Below, piece after piece: positions 1 to 8,485 of a stretch of 64,000 bases of DNA (within the stretch, counting starts at the first letter, position 1; each line of letters begins with the position of its first letter). The stretch is from a virus, in IMG/VR virus record IMGVR_UViG_3300008113_000010, positions 62,001 to 126,000 of that record. One strand, written 5' to 3'. The notes under the pieces were generated by a model. The model ran no database searches. It saw only the letters and a list, made by a program, of their open reading frames with translations, and was not told the origin of the DNA. The position numbers and the translations under genes are program-made.

Positions 1-261
1 GGTCCTTCAGCTGCACAAGCACTTATGGAATGGGTTCGTCTACACGCTGAGTCGGTAACAGGTCGTATGGGTTACGCAGCGGGTTATAAAAAAGATATTG
101 ACCTTGAGATGTTGGACCCAACAGGGGTGGTGGTAGAAAAATGGATTCTCTATGGAACCTTCCTAACAAGTGCAAACTTCGGAAGTCTGTCTTACAGTCA
201 GGACGCTCTTGCAGATATTACTTGTGGATTGAGAATGGATAGATGTGTGTTAGTTTACTAA
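1..261 (+). CDS. Tail tube protein, gp19-like (5'-truncated by window)
   Basis: The reading frame is open from the first base, so only the C-terminal 86 residues are present; the start lies upstream. The fragment contains the pattern of T4 gp19-type tube proteins: an alpha-helical stretch (ALMEWVRLHAES), then DIDLEMLDPTGVVVEKWILYG, then a short strand ending in a hydrophobic C-terminus (RMDRCVLVY). In this family the protein forms the inner tube of the contractile tail through which DNA passes. A gp26-like gene, a tape-measure-like gene and baseplate genes follow, which is the expected order around a tail tube gene. A hairpin terminator follows the stop codon directly. The assignment rests on pattern similarity and context; a related tube-fold protein such as gp54 is less likely. 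Confidence 0.72.
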   Translation, partial: GPSAAQALMEWVRLHAESVTGRMGYAAGYKKDIDLEMLDPTGVVVEKWILYGTFLTSANFGSLSYSQDALADITCGLRMDRCVLVY

Positions 262-295
262 TACTCTTTATAAAAAATCGTTTCTAATTATATTT

Positions 296-331
296 AACCG
301 TAGACATAAACTCTACGGTTATTTTTTTTTT
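296..331 (+). terminator. Rho-independent terminator after tail tube gene
   Basis: A 9-bp perfect stem (AACCGTAGA at 296-304 with TCTACGGTT at 312-320) with a 7-base loop is followed by A and a run of ten T. It sits between the tube stop codon and the ATG at 332, so the T-run abuts the next start codon. Confidence 0.85.
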
Positions 332-1081
332 ATGGATGAACAAACAAGAAATTATGCACAGAGTAATTTAACATTACCTCACGATATCGTGCCCTTACCA
401 TCTGAAGGGGTATTTTACAAGAATAAAAAGAAATCTGTGAAGGTTGGTTATCTGACCGCAGCTGATGAAAACATTCTTATGGCTGGTGGATTGGATATTA
501 CCACTAATCTTTTGAGAAATAAATTATACGAACCTGACATGAGGATTGATGATTTATTGGAAGGAGATGTGGAAGCTATTTTAGTATTTTTAAGAAACAC
601 AGGTTTTGGACCAGAGATGAACTTAAACCTTACCGACCCACAAACCAAAAAGACTTTTCCTGCGACAATTGTATTGGACGAATTGAATGTAAATAAAGGA
701 CAAAAACCAAATGAAGACGGAACTTTTATCACTACTTTACCAAAATCAAATTCAACAGTCAAACTCAAACCTATTACATATGGTGAGATAAACGAAATAC
801 AAAAAATCATAGATACATATCCCCAAGGGAGAGTTGCACCAAAAGTTACTCTCAGGCTTAATAAAGAAATTGTTGAGGTAAATGGAACTAGTGACAGAGC
901 GGAAATTGCCAAGTTTGTAGAACAAATGCCAATTATGGACTCCAAGTATATTCGTAAGTTCATGGATGAAAATGAACCTAAATTGGATTTGAGAAGAGAA
1001 GTAATAGCCCCATCAGGAGAAAGACTAACAGTCAACGTTGGTTTTGGGGTTGAATTTTTTCGCCCTTTCTTCGGATTATAG
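332..1081 (+). CDS. gp26-like baseplate/tail assembly protein
   Basis: A 249-residue protein. The N-terminal motif LPSEGVFYKNKKK followed by VGYLTAADENILMAGG matches the family of T4 gp26 (Pfam 'T4 bacteriophage base plate protein'), whose members begin with an LPS-G-xx-Y loop and a Tyr-Leu-Thr-x-x-Glu/Asp-Glu-x-Ile-Leu segment. T4 gp26 is about 208 residues, so this one is slightly longer. In T4 the protein is needed for hub assembly but is not clearly a part of the final particle, and a tail-assembly-chaperone role has been proposed. Here it lies between tail tube and tape measure genes, the position of the G/GT chaperones of other phages. The last residues VEFFRPFF are encoded over a T6C run, and a downstream overlapping frame looks coding (see the next entry). 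Confidence 0.65.
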   Translation: MDEQTRNYAQSNLTLPHDIVPLPSEGVFYKNKKKSVKVGYLTAADENILMAGGLDITTNLLRNKLYEPDMRIDDLLEGDVEAILVFLRNTGFGPEMNLNLTDPQTKKTFPATIVLDELNVNKGQKPNEDGTFITTLPKSNSTVKLKPITYGEINEIQKIIDTYPQGRVAPKVTLRLNKEIVEVNGTSDRAEIAKFVEQMPIMDSKYIRKFMDENEPKLDLRREVIAPSGERLTVNVGFGVEFFRPFFGL

Positions 1082-1214
1082 GAAAGGTCAAATTGATGAA
1101 TTCTATTATTTGAATAGATTGTTGAATATAAGTTGGACCGATTTTGAAAAAATGCCTCTTTTTGTGAGAAGATATATTTTGGATAAATGGGTTGAAGAAA
1201 ATCAAAAGGACTGA
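1029..1214 (+). CDS. Overlapping-frame extension, probable frameshift product of the gp26-like gene
   Basis: Immediately past the gp26-like stop, the frame one base ahead (+1, equivalently -2) is open from 1029 to the TGA at 1212-1214. It encodes a protein-like sequence of about 45 residues beyond the overlap, with KGQIDEFYYLNRLLNISW and MPLFVRRYILDKWVEE. No ATG or GTG with a plausible ribosome binding site starts it; the first ATG (1164) would leave only 16 residues. A tandem-Phe T6C run (1055-1061) upstream allows tRNA-Phe to slip between TTT and TTC. The position between tube and tape measure is where other tailed phages make a frameshifted chaperone (gpG/gpGT of lambda; a -2 shift in Mu). 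The coordinates give the open frame, not a proven start. Alternatives: an independent small gene with a TTG start, or decayed sequence. Confidence 0.5.
   Translation, partial: QSTLVLGLNFFALSSDYRKGQIDEFYYLNRLLNISWTDFEKMPLFVRRYILDKWVEENQKD
1055..1061 (+). other. Candidate slippery heptamer TTTTTTC
   Basis: Two Phe codons TTT TTT followed by C in the gp26-like frame. A +1 shift re-pairs tRNA-Phe with TTC; a -2 shift re-pairs it with TTT. Either leads into the open downstream frame, which ends at 1214. Confidence 0.4.
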
Positions 1215-1229
1215 AAAATCAGTCCTTTT
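1204..1229 (+). terminator. Hairpin terminator overlapping the extension's stop
   Basis: An 11-bp perfect stem (1204-1214 with 1219-1229) with a 4-base AAAA loop ends in TTTT. The left arm contains the TGA stop of the extension frame, so if that frame is translated the ribosome reaches this element. Confidence 0.7.
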
Positions 1230-1230
1230 G

Positions 1231-1238
1231 TATTTATA
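1231..1238 (+). promoter_or_regulatory. Candidate late promoter box TATTTATA
   Basis: Exact TATTTATA, 15 bases before the ATG at 1254 and just after a terminator hairpin. One of seven exact copies placed close upstream of structural-gene starts in this window. Confidence 0.5.
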
Positions 1239-1253
1239 TAATATTACTAAATT

Positions 1254-3104
1254 ATGCAAGCAGATTACGGAGGACAAATAGGCGGGGAAACAACACCAGA
1301 AGGATTTGCCGCAAGGATAAAATCGCTTTTAGATATTGGTGTAGAAGACTTTGCTTCAGCGGTCACAAGATTGAGTCAGGCCTCAACCGATATCAATAAG
1401 GTATTCACCCAAGGAAGACAAAGAGTAGTTGAACTTCAGCAGGCAGTTGCGGATTCAGTTCCTGACGTTCTTAGACTTGGAGGTTCAGTTCAAGATGTTA
1501 GTAGTGCAATCGAAGGAGTTGCCAAAGCGGCAAACAGGAATGTGTTGGCAACACAAGAACAAATCGAAAAGTTATATGCTGCAAATAAAATTCTAGACCT
1601 GAGTGCAGAGAGTCTTACCAACAGTTTCATGAATGTTGGTATGTCTGTGAAAGACATTGGAAAGAATTTAGAGTCATCAATACAGTATGTTCAAAGTATA
1701 GGAGGAAACGCTGCTGAGGTTGTCAAAGACATGACTGCAAACATGGACCAACTCAACCGTTATCAGTTTGAGGGTGGTGTGAAAGGTTTAACAAAAATGG
1801 CAGCACAAGCCTCAATGTTAAGGTTTGACATGAACCAAACTTTTCAATTGGCGGAAAAGGTTCTGAGCCCTGAGGGTGCAATTCAAGTAGCATCAGCATT
1901 CCAAAGATTAGGTGTTTCCGTAGGAAACTTAGTTGACCCTTTTCAACTGATGAATCAATCCATCAACGACCCATCAGGTTTACAAGATAGTTTAGCCCAA
2001 ATGACAAAACAGTTTTCTTATTTCGATGAGGAAACTAAAACATTCAAAATCAATCCACAGGGAGTTCTGACAATTAATGAGATTGCAAATCAAACTCAAA
2101 TGAGTGCTAAAGAACTTAGAGAAATGTCTTTAGCTGCTTTAGAATTGGACAGGAGATTATCTGCGGTAAGTGCTGCAGGTCTTTCTATTGCAAGTGAAGA
2201 GGACAAACAATACTTAGCTAACATAGCCACAATGACGAGTGAGGGGACCTATGAAGTAAAAATCAAAGATGAAAAGTCTGGTGAGTATATTACAAAAGAA
2301 CTTTCACAAGTTACTCAAACAGAATTTGACAAATTGATACAGGAACAAAAAAAAGGACCAAAAACTTTAGAGGATTTGGTTAGAAGTCAAATGAATTATA
2401 CGGAGTCAATTGAGGCTGACGTATCTGCAATAAGAAATAAGTTGGTTGGTGGACTTGCCTCTGCTTCTCCTGTCTTAAGAGGATTTGAGGGTGCAAGAAA
2501 TGTTATCTCTACAATTGGTGGTGAACTTTCGGATATAGGTGGAACAAAAGAAGTTAGAGAAAAGGTTCAAAAATTCATGTCGGGTATGGGAAGTATTGTT
2601 GATGAATTAGCAGACCCAAACACAAATAAGTTGTCGGTTATCCAAAAATACATGGCAAGTTTTGGAACTGAACTTGATGATATAAAAAATGATTTGAATA
2701 AAGCAATAAAAAGTGCTTTAGAAAAATCAAAAAACAAACTCAATACAGATAATAAAGTTGAAGCTGCTGGTTCGTGGGTGCTCGGTAAAGTTCTTGGTCA
2801 AGAAACAACTAACACAAAGGCAAGTAAACAAGCTGAAATTTTGAATGACGCTTCGAAAAAAGCAGAATCTTTAGCCAAAGAAGGTAAGATTCCTTATGGG
2901 ACACAGGTAAATTCAAAAGTGGAGTTTGGTGTATTGAAAGTTGATTTGAACATCCAAGGAAACCAAACCTTAAACGAAACGCAAAAACAAGAGATAGTTA
3001 AAATTTTAAGTGATAAATTTAGAGAAATTGGGGTCCAAAATTATATGGTTCAGGTTAGCCAAAAGAATCCTTCAACAGCATCTGGTATAGCCAAAGCCAA
3101 ATAA
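1254..3104 (+). CDS. Tape-measure-like tail protein (gp29-like)
   Basis: A 616-residue, mostly alpha-helical protein of low hydrophobicity, close in length to T4 gp29 (about 590 residues). Its N-terminal half is a chain of amphipathic helices (residues 20-130: SLLDIGVEDFASAVTRLSQA, TQGRQRVVELQQAVADS, IEGVAKAANRN) with patches typical of tape-measure proteins. A Gly/Ala-containing central part (about 390-430) resembles the less polar segment found in many tape measures. It lies directly after the gp26-like gene and before baseplate genes, as expected for the protein that sets tail length and is ejected with the DNA. The start is the ATG at 1254, 15 bases after a TATTTATA box. No sequence motif proves the identity; context carries much of the call. 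A structural hub helix bundle is the alternative. Confidence 0.6.
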   Translation: MQADYGGQIGGETTPEGFAARIKSLLDIGVEDFASAVTRLSQASTDINKVFTQGRQRVVELQQAVADSVPDVLRLGGSVQDVSSAIEGVAKAANRNVLATQEQIEKLYAANKILDLSAESLTNSFMNVGMSVKDIGKNLESSIQYVQSIGGNAAEVVKDMTANMDQLNRYQFEGGVKGLTKMAAQASMLRFDMNQTFQLAEKVLSPEGAIQVASAFQRLGVSVGNLVDPFQLMNQSINDPSGLQDSLAQMTKQFSYFDEETKTFKINPQGVLTINEIANQTQMSAKELREMSLAALELDRRLSAVSAAGLSIASEEDKQYLANIATMTSEGTYEVKIKDEKSGEYITKELSQVTQTEFDKLIQEQKKGPKTLEDLVRSQMNYTESIEADVSAIRNKLVGGLASASPVLRGFEGARNVISTIGGELSDIGGTKEVREKVQKFMSGMGSIVDELADPNTNKLSVIQKYMASFGTELDDIKNDLNKAIKSALEKSKNKLNTDNKVEAAGSWVLGKVLGQETTNTKASKQAEILNDASKKAESLAKEGKIPYGTQVNSKVEFGVLKVDLNIQGNQTLNETQKQEIVKILSDKFREIGVQNYMVQVSQKNPSTASGIAKAK

Positions 3105-3120
3105 AAAATACTATATAACC

Positions 3121-3128
3121 TATTTATA
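3121..3128 (+). promoter_or_regulatory. Candidate late promoter box TATTTATA
   Basis: Exact TATTTATA, 12 bases before the ATG at 3141. The flanking sequence CTATTTATAGAAAAATAATT (3120-3139) is repeated identically at 36121-36140, before another structural gene. Confidence 0.55.
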
Positions 3129-3140
3129 GAAAAATAATTG

Positions 3141-6100
3141 ATGGCGAGTTTATTAGAATTTTCATCTTCCTCAGGATTCAGAAAAAAGTTACTCACAAGG
3201 AACCTTACACCATATGCTAAGGCTCCTAATAGACCGTCACAACCGATAGACACGGAATATATCCAAAGCGATTCTTCTGTTCAAGACAGTCCAGACCAAC
3301 TTATTGATGAACCTAGTTTTGCTAACAGACTCTACCCTCTCAACCAATGGGGGTCAGACGGTGGATATAAACAAGCACCAGACCCGACAGGATTACTTAA
3401 TACGAAGTCAAATCAAGGAGAATATGGACCAGGTCAACAAGATGCAAGATTACTTGGTCAGGCCGAACCTGAATCGTTGAGATGGAAAACGGTTAACGCA
3501 TATTCAAATGGTTCTGAAGCTCTGTTAGACAGTGGGGAATATATTACTGAACCTAATTTTGTTATAGGTGGAACAAGATTATATAATAATCAACCCTACC
3601 CGACAACATTCGTCCCTTCATTATATGGACCTGTTACTATTCTATTAACCAAAGACCCACTGGGTAGTAATGGGTTATTGAGTCAAGATTCCTTCATTGC
3701 CAAGTTGGGAGCTCAAACCTTGAGGAAATCTTTTGAGGAAAGAATTGCTGCACAAATAAGACAAAATACATTAGGTAGAGTAAATCTATTCAATGTTGAC
3801 AGCGGGAACGATGTTTTGAATTTAATAACAGGAAGAGTTCCATTGTTGGAACCAAACTGGACTATTACAACCCCAAGTAACCCAATATTAGCCGCAACAG
3901 ATTTTGCGCTCAGACTTGCTGGAAGTATATTACCTGTATCCCCAATCCCAGGTTCTTATTGGGACCCATCAATAAATTCAGGACAGCCAACAACAATACA
4001 ACAACTACAGAATGCATTTAGAAGAAGTGCTGTTGGAAACTTTTTCAATAGACTTTTAGGTGCCCCTCAATCAGGTTCTCAACTCTTCCTTAATAACACA
4101 GGTGGAGGACAAAAGTCTAGACTTTTCGCCAACATCGATTTTAACAAATTCAAACCGAACTACGAAAGAACTTTCTTGGACAGAGCCGCTGGTGCAATTG
4201 TTGGTGGTTTATCAGACAATAGTAACTATTATGTTGGTTCAAGAACATCAGAACCATCACAAGTCTTTTCTCCTGCGGGTGCATTACCCGTAAATGAGTT
4301 TGGGGTAGTCCAACAATCTCCTGTTTTTGGACCAACTGAGTTAGCTCAACTTTATGAAGGACCTAGTCAAGATGTAAAATTAGGTGCTAATGGACCAACG
4401 TATAGTGACGGTGGTGGTATCGAAGGTGGGTTTACTTGGGTTTCACCGAAATACAAGGGAAATGCTGGTAAGAGAGTGGGTCTTGGTGGGGAGGTGACAA
4501 GAGAAGATGAAGATTTCAGACCATCATCCTATAACTCAACAGAATCAACTGAAAGAAGATTTAGAGAGGGTTCAATTCTTGATGACACTCAAAGATTAAT
4601 AGACAGTCAACCACAAGGAGGAAAAAGATTACAACACGTAGGTAATGCCATAGACCAAGTATCCAAAGTTTTCAACGACGGATATAAAGAAATGACAAAG
4701 GGTTCTAGAGTTTATAGATACGAAGGGGCTGTAGGACAGGAAGTTGGAACAGAATATTGTAGAGTTTTTGCTAAGGATACTCCATATCTTCAATATAATG
4801 ATTTACAAAAGGTAGATGGTATAACAATTAATGGAAGAAGATTTGTAGATTCAGTTTTAGATAACACATATAATTTGAACATTGCTCCAAACAAACAAGA
4901 AGGTGGTCAAAGTTCTACAAATTTAATAGGAACTACAAATACCGCATTTGCAAAAAAATACATGTTCTCATTGGAAAATCTTGCTTGGAGAACCTCTTCT
5001 ACACCAGGAGCATCAGTCTCTGATTTACCTGTTTGTGAGAGAGGACCTAATGGAGGAAGGGTTATGTGGTTCCCACCTTATGGACTTACCTTTAATGAAA
5101 ACGTATCTGCGTCATGGAACACTAGTGAGTTCCTTGGTAGACCAGAGCCAATATATACATATAAGTCAACAAGTAGAGGTGGGACTTTGGCTTGGAAGAT
5201 AGTTGTTGACCATCCTTCAGTTTTGAATGTTATAGTCAACAAGGTTCTTGCAAATGAAACCAATAGAACAAGAGTTAATAGTATTATAGATTCATTCTTT
5301 GCGGGATGTAGGAAATACGATTTATATGAATTAGCTAAGAAGTATTACACAATCAATCCGAATGACTTGTATCAATTACAAGAAGCTATTACCTCAAAGA
5401 AGTTGACAAGAGAACAAATTGAATGGTCTAAACTTGAGATTCAAACAGGGGTTGATGGTGGACAAGGTCAAGACATCAGTCAACCTGGACCCACTGAAAG
5501 TGAACTATTAAAATATAAAGATGTTGGTTTGTATTTCGCAAATGATTATCCAAAAAAAGGGGACGTTACAGGATATGACCAGCAGAAACTGATATATGAT
5601 GGTCAACGTGCAAAGTATGACACAAGTGCAGATACAAAAAGTTTTTTCGATGTTGTTGTAGATACTAACTTTAAAGTTGCTCAAAAACTAATTGATGATT
5701 TAGTTGCAAAATTAAAACAAACTAAAGGGTCTATTACAATCGTAATTGACTCAAGTTGTTCCGCACCACAAACACAAAGTTATAACGTAGAGTTATCAAA
5801 AAGAAGAATTGAGTCTGCTCAATTATTTTTCAATAAAAACCCTAAATTGTCCCAATACGTTAGTGAAGGGAGATTATTAGTTCAAGCTGGTAAAGGGTTT
5901 GGAGAATCTTTCATTTCTCAACCAAGAAAGTTTGAAGGACCTGAACCATATGATTTATCTGTTAAAAATTTGGGAAACTCATATAATTGCACTGACACCG
6001 ATAGTAGCGTTGTGGGTGGAGATATACAAGTTCAAGCTAAAGATGTTTTCACACCAGGAGCAATGGCCTGTAGGAGGGCTTATATCTATAATATCATAGA

Positions 6101-8162
6101 TAATACCACCGACAACACCCCTGAACCAGTTCCCACACCTCAATATACCGATGTATTAGTGTCTAATACAGTTGTAACAACAACTGAGACAGAGGAGATT
6201 TCAAGAGAATGGAGAAGAAGAGATAACATTACTAAAAGGGTTATTAGGTCCCTTCTATCTGAGTGTGATTACTTTGAGACAATAAAGGCAGAAACACCTA
6301 TGGTTTTTGACAACCTAAAAGACAAACTAAAGTTCTTCACACCGGCATTCCACTCAATGACACCAGAGGGATTAAACTCGAGGTTAACATTCTTACAACA
6401 GTGTATGAGACCTGGTGACACAATTCCTACAATCAAAGAAGTCAATGGTTCACCTGTGTTACAATACAACAATGCTGTAAACACAACATTTGGAGCACCT
6501 CCAGTTTTAGTTTTGAGAATTGGTGATTTTTATAATACCAAAATCATACCTGAGAGTTTATCATTACAATATGAGGAGTTGGACATAAATCCTGAGGGTA
6601 TAGGGGTTCAACCAATGATTGCAAATGTTAGTTTGAATTTCAAGTTCGTTGGGGGTAGCGGTCTAAAAGAATCTGTTGATAGATTACAAAACGCTTTGAC
6701 ATTCAATTATTATGCGAATACTGAGATATATGATGACAGAGCCGATGTTACAGCACAAGAGGATTTCTTGAAAGTCTTAGATGACGAGTTTCTGGCAATG
6801 GCGGTTCCACCAAAACCACCTGCAGCTAATCAAGCGGCACCAAATAATGGACAAAATAATAACCAAACAATCGGTAGTATTCTAAACAGAACGAATCAAC
6901 CTTTTGGTGAAAACGGAACTATTTCATATTCTGATTTCATGGTAAATTTTGTCAATCAAACTCAAACTTATTTTCAAAATGTTGTTAACAAACAAATTAC
7001 AATCACATCTCAGTATAATAACGCGGTAAGGCAACAATGGATGGCTGAGAGAAATTATACATACGGAGGAACATCTGTGGATACCGCACCAGTATCAATA
7101 TACATTTTTGGAAAACCAAATAATGTTGAGAACAGATTCAATCAGATATTTGCTAATTTGGAGGAAGACATTACAAATGATGATGACCAATTTATCAACT
7201 TCATTTCAGATACCACAAAAAATCTGACTCCAAGAGTAATAAATGCAATTAAGACAAACTATTCAAATGTTATTAAAAACAAGAGGGGTGTTTTCCAAAA
7301 TGCCGTAACCCAAATAACACAAGAGTTGGTTACACTGGAGACACAATATATTCAAAGTTGGTCAAGAGCCAACATAATTACTTATGATTATACGACTGGT
7401 TTTGCTTTCGATGGATTCCAATCAGCGAAAGGTGATGTGACGGTTTATGAAATATCAGGATTATCTGAAGTAGATGTTTCATCCACTTCTGCAACTGATA
7501 CCTTGGATGAGTTGGTGATTGATTTACAAAAAGTGAGAGATAATATTTCAGAATTTAATGATATTATTTGGGCGACAAATTCTTTTGTTTATTCTCAAGA
7601 CAATTTAACTTATGATGGTGTTATGGTTTATAAAACTGAGAATGGAATTGCAGACGGAGCACCTTCAACCGACGTAGTGTTTGAACCTTTTTCAAAAAAG
7701 GATGAGTTCACAAACGGTAATTTCAAAAGACAATATATGATATTCTCTGATGACATTTTGGATGACAAGAAATATCAAACATTCAAACAATCAATTATCG
7801 GAGACGTTATTAATAACACTGCACTCATAGGAGATTCAACAGCCGACGTTAGTAAGATTTTTGACGACTTTTGGATTGTAAAATCCAAACCTTTATATAT
7901 TGAGGAAAATAACATAACTAAAGGATTCTTGGATAGTGTGGCTAAGAATGAGTTGAAAGATTTCTTAATCTATACACCATTCCCCAAAAAGAATAGAATC
8001 CTTGGATTTTCAACGGAAAACGTGTTTCCTGACCCAAGTTTGTTCGACCTTGAAAAATCTTGGATTAAAAGTTTGGCTGCACAAACAAACAGCTCGAACG
8101 ACCAAGCCACTTGGAATGATGACATTTCAGGGGCATTAATATCTAAAGCAAAACTTAACTAA
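3141..8162 (+). CDS. Large baseplate/tail protein with an OmpA-like domain
   Basis: A 1673-residue protein. I start at ATG 3141 (MASLLEFSSSSGF), not at the in-frame TTG three bases earlier. Residues about 830-960 look like an OmpA-type peptidoglycan-binding domain: GSITIVIDSS, then NVELSKRRIESAQLFF, then a basic strand followed by AGKGFGES, matching the family's Asn...Leu-Ser-x-x-Arg helix and Gly-x-Gly-Glu turn. Residues about 1120-1205 (LRIGDFYNTKIIPESL, LDINPEGIGVQPMI, YYANTEIYDDRAD) form a compact block that I have not tied to a named family. Pro/Asn/Gln-rich linkers flank it. It is translationally linked to the gp53-like gene (stop/start TAATG), so a baseplate or tail-tip role is likely; the OmpA-like part may contact the cell wall during infection. 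The whole-protein function is unknown. Confidence 0.6.
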   Translation: MASLLEFSSSSGFRKKLLTRNLTPYAKAPNRPSQPIDTEYIQSDSSVQDSPDQLIDEPSFANRLYPLNQWGSDGGYKQAPDPTGLLNTKSNQGEYGPGQQDARLLGQAEPESLRWKTVNAYSNGSEALLDSGEYITEPNFVIGGTRLYNNQPYPTTFVPSLYGPVTILLTKDPLGSNGLLSQDSFIAKLGAQTLRKSFEERIAAQIRQNTLGRVNLFNVDSGNDVLNLITGRVPLLEPNWTITTPSNPILAATDFALRLAGSILPVSPIPGSYWDPSINSGQPTTIQQLQNAFRRSAVGNFFNRLLGAPQSGSQLFLNNTGGGQKSRLFANIDFNKFKPNYERTFLDRAAGAIVGGLSDNSNYYVGSRTSEPSQVFSPAGALPVNEFGVVQQSPVFGPTELAQLYEGPSQDVKLGANGPTYSDGGGIEGGFTWVSPKYKGNAGKRVGLGGEVTREDEDFRPSSYNSTESTERRFREGSILDDTQRLIDSQPQGGKRLQHVGNAIDQVSKVFNDGYKEMTKGSRVYRYEGAVGQEVGTEYCRVFAKDTPYLQYNDLQKVDGITINGRRFVDSVLDNTYNLNIAPNKQEGGQSSTNLIGTTNTAFAKKYMFSLENLAWRTSSTPGASVSDLPVCERGPNGGRVMWFPPYGLTFNENVSASWNTSEFLGRPEPIYTYKSTSRGGTLAWKIVVDHPSVLNVIVNKVLANETNRTRVNSIIDSFFAGCRKYDLYELAKKYYTINPNDLYQLQEAITSKKLTREQIEWSKLEIQTGVDGGQGQDISQPGPTESELLKYKDVGLYFANDYPKKGDVTGYDQQKLIYDGQRAKYDTSADTKSFFDVVVDTNFKVAQKLIDDLVAKLKQTKGSITIVIDSSCSAPQTQSYNVELSKRRIESAQLFFNKNPKLSQYVSEGRLLVQAGKGFGESFISQPRKFEGPEPYDLSVKNLGNSYNCTDTDSSVVGGDIQVQAKDVFTPGAMACRRAYIYNIIDNTTDNTPEPVPTPQYTDVLVSNTVVTTTETEEISREWRRRDNITKRVIRSLLSECDYFETIKAETPMVFDNLKDKLKFFTPAFHSMTPEGLNSRLTFLQQCMRPGDTIPTIKEVNGSPVLQYNNAVNTTFGAPPVLVLRIGDFYNTKIIPESLSLQYEELDINPEGIGVQPMIANVSLNFKFVGGSGLKESVDRLQNALTFNYYANTEIYDDRADVTAQEDFLKVLDDEFLAMAVPPKPPAANQAAPNNGQNNNQTIGSILNRTNQPFGENGTISYSDFMVNFVNQTQTYFQNVVNKQITITSQYNNAVRQQWMAERNYTYGGTSVDTAPVSIYIFGKPNNVENRFNQIFANLEEDITNDDDQFINFISDTTKNLTPRVINAIKTNYSNVIKNKRGVFQNAVTQITQELVTLETQYIQSWSRANIITYDYTTGFAFDGFQSAKGDVTVYEISGLSEVDVSSTSATDTLDELVIDLQKVRDNISEFNDIIWATNSFVYSQDNLTYDGVMVYKTENGIADGAPSTDVVFEPFSKKDEFTNGNFKRQYMIFSDDILDDKKYQTFKQSIIGDVINNTALIGDSTADVSKIFDDFWIVKSKPLYIEENNITKGFLDSVAKNELKDFLIYTPFPKKNRILGFSTENVFPDPSLFDLEKSWIKSLAAQTNSSNDQATWNDDISGALISKAKLN

Positions 8163-8485
8163 TGGCGTATCCATATTGGAATAGATATAGTCAATTTATC
8201 ATTAATGGAGAACAAACAGTTGTCCCTTATGTTCAATTGCCTTCAAAACCAACCGATAAGGCTTACATTTATAAAGTTGGTAGAAGTAGGTTAGATAGAG
8301 TCTCACAAGAATATTACAACTCACCATTTTTTGGTTGGTTGATATTACAAGCCAACCCTCAGTTTGGGGGTTTAGAAAATAATATTTTCGATGGTGCAAT
8401 TTTGAGTATTCCATTTCCATTGATACCATCATTACAAGATTATAAAGCGGCAATAGACAACCAATTCTTTTATTATGGCAGGTAA
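8162..8485 (+). CDS. LysM-like baseplate wedge protein, gp53-like
   Basis: A 107-residue protein. The core YIYKVGRSRLDRVSQEYYN, then FFGWLILQANPQFGG, has the LysM-like layout (a strand, an Arg-Leu-Asp helix, then Trp-x-Ile-x-x-x-Asn) seen in the T4 gp53 wedge protein and in short LysM tail proteins. The C-terminal YKAAIDNQ also echoes the gp53 C-terminus. It is about half the length of T4 gp53 (196 residues). The ATG overlaps the previous stop by one base and the stop lies 11 bases inside the next gene, so the three genes are translationally coupled. gp53 joins baseplate wedges to the hub; a similar linker role is inferred. A plain LysM tail-assembly protein is the alternative. Confidence 0.6.
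   Translation: MAYPYWNRYSQFIINGEQTVVPYVQLPSKPTDKAYIYKVGRSRLDRVSQEYYNSPFFGWLILQANPQFGGLENNIFDGAILSIPFPLIPSLQDYKAAIDNQFFYYGR

Noticed and set aside
448-1035. Antisense open frame of 195 residues opposite the gp26-like gene
   Set aside because: The + strand frame has family motifs and position; the antisense frame has no recognisable features and lies wholly inside it.
3138-3140. TTG as start of the 1673-aa protein (and likewise TTG at 27353 and 42163)
   Set aside because: An ATG follows within a few codons in each case, at a sensible distance from the upstream box or stop, so the ATG is preferred.
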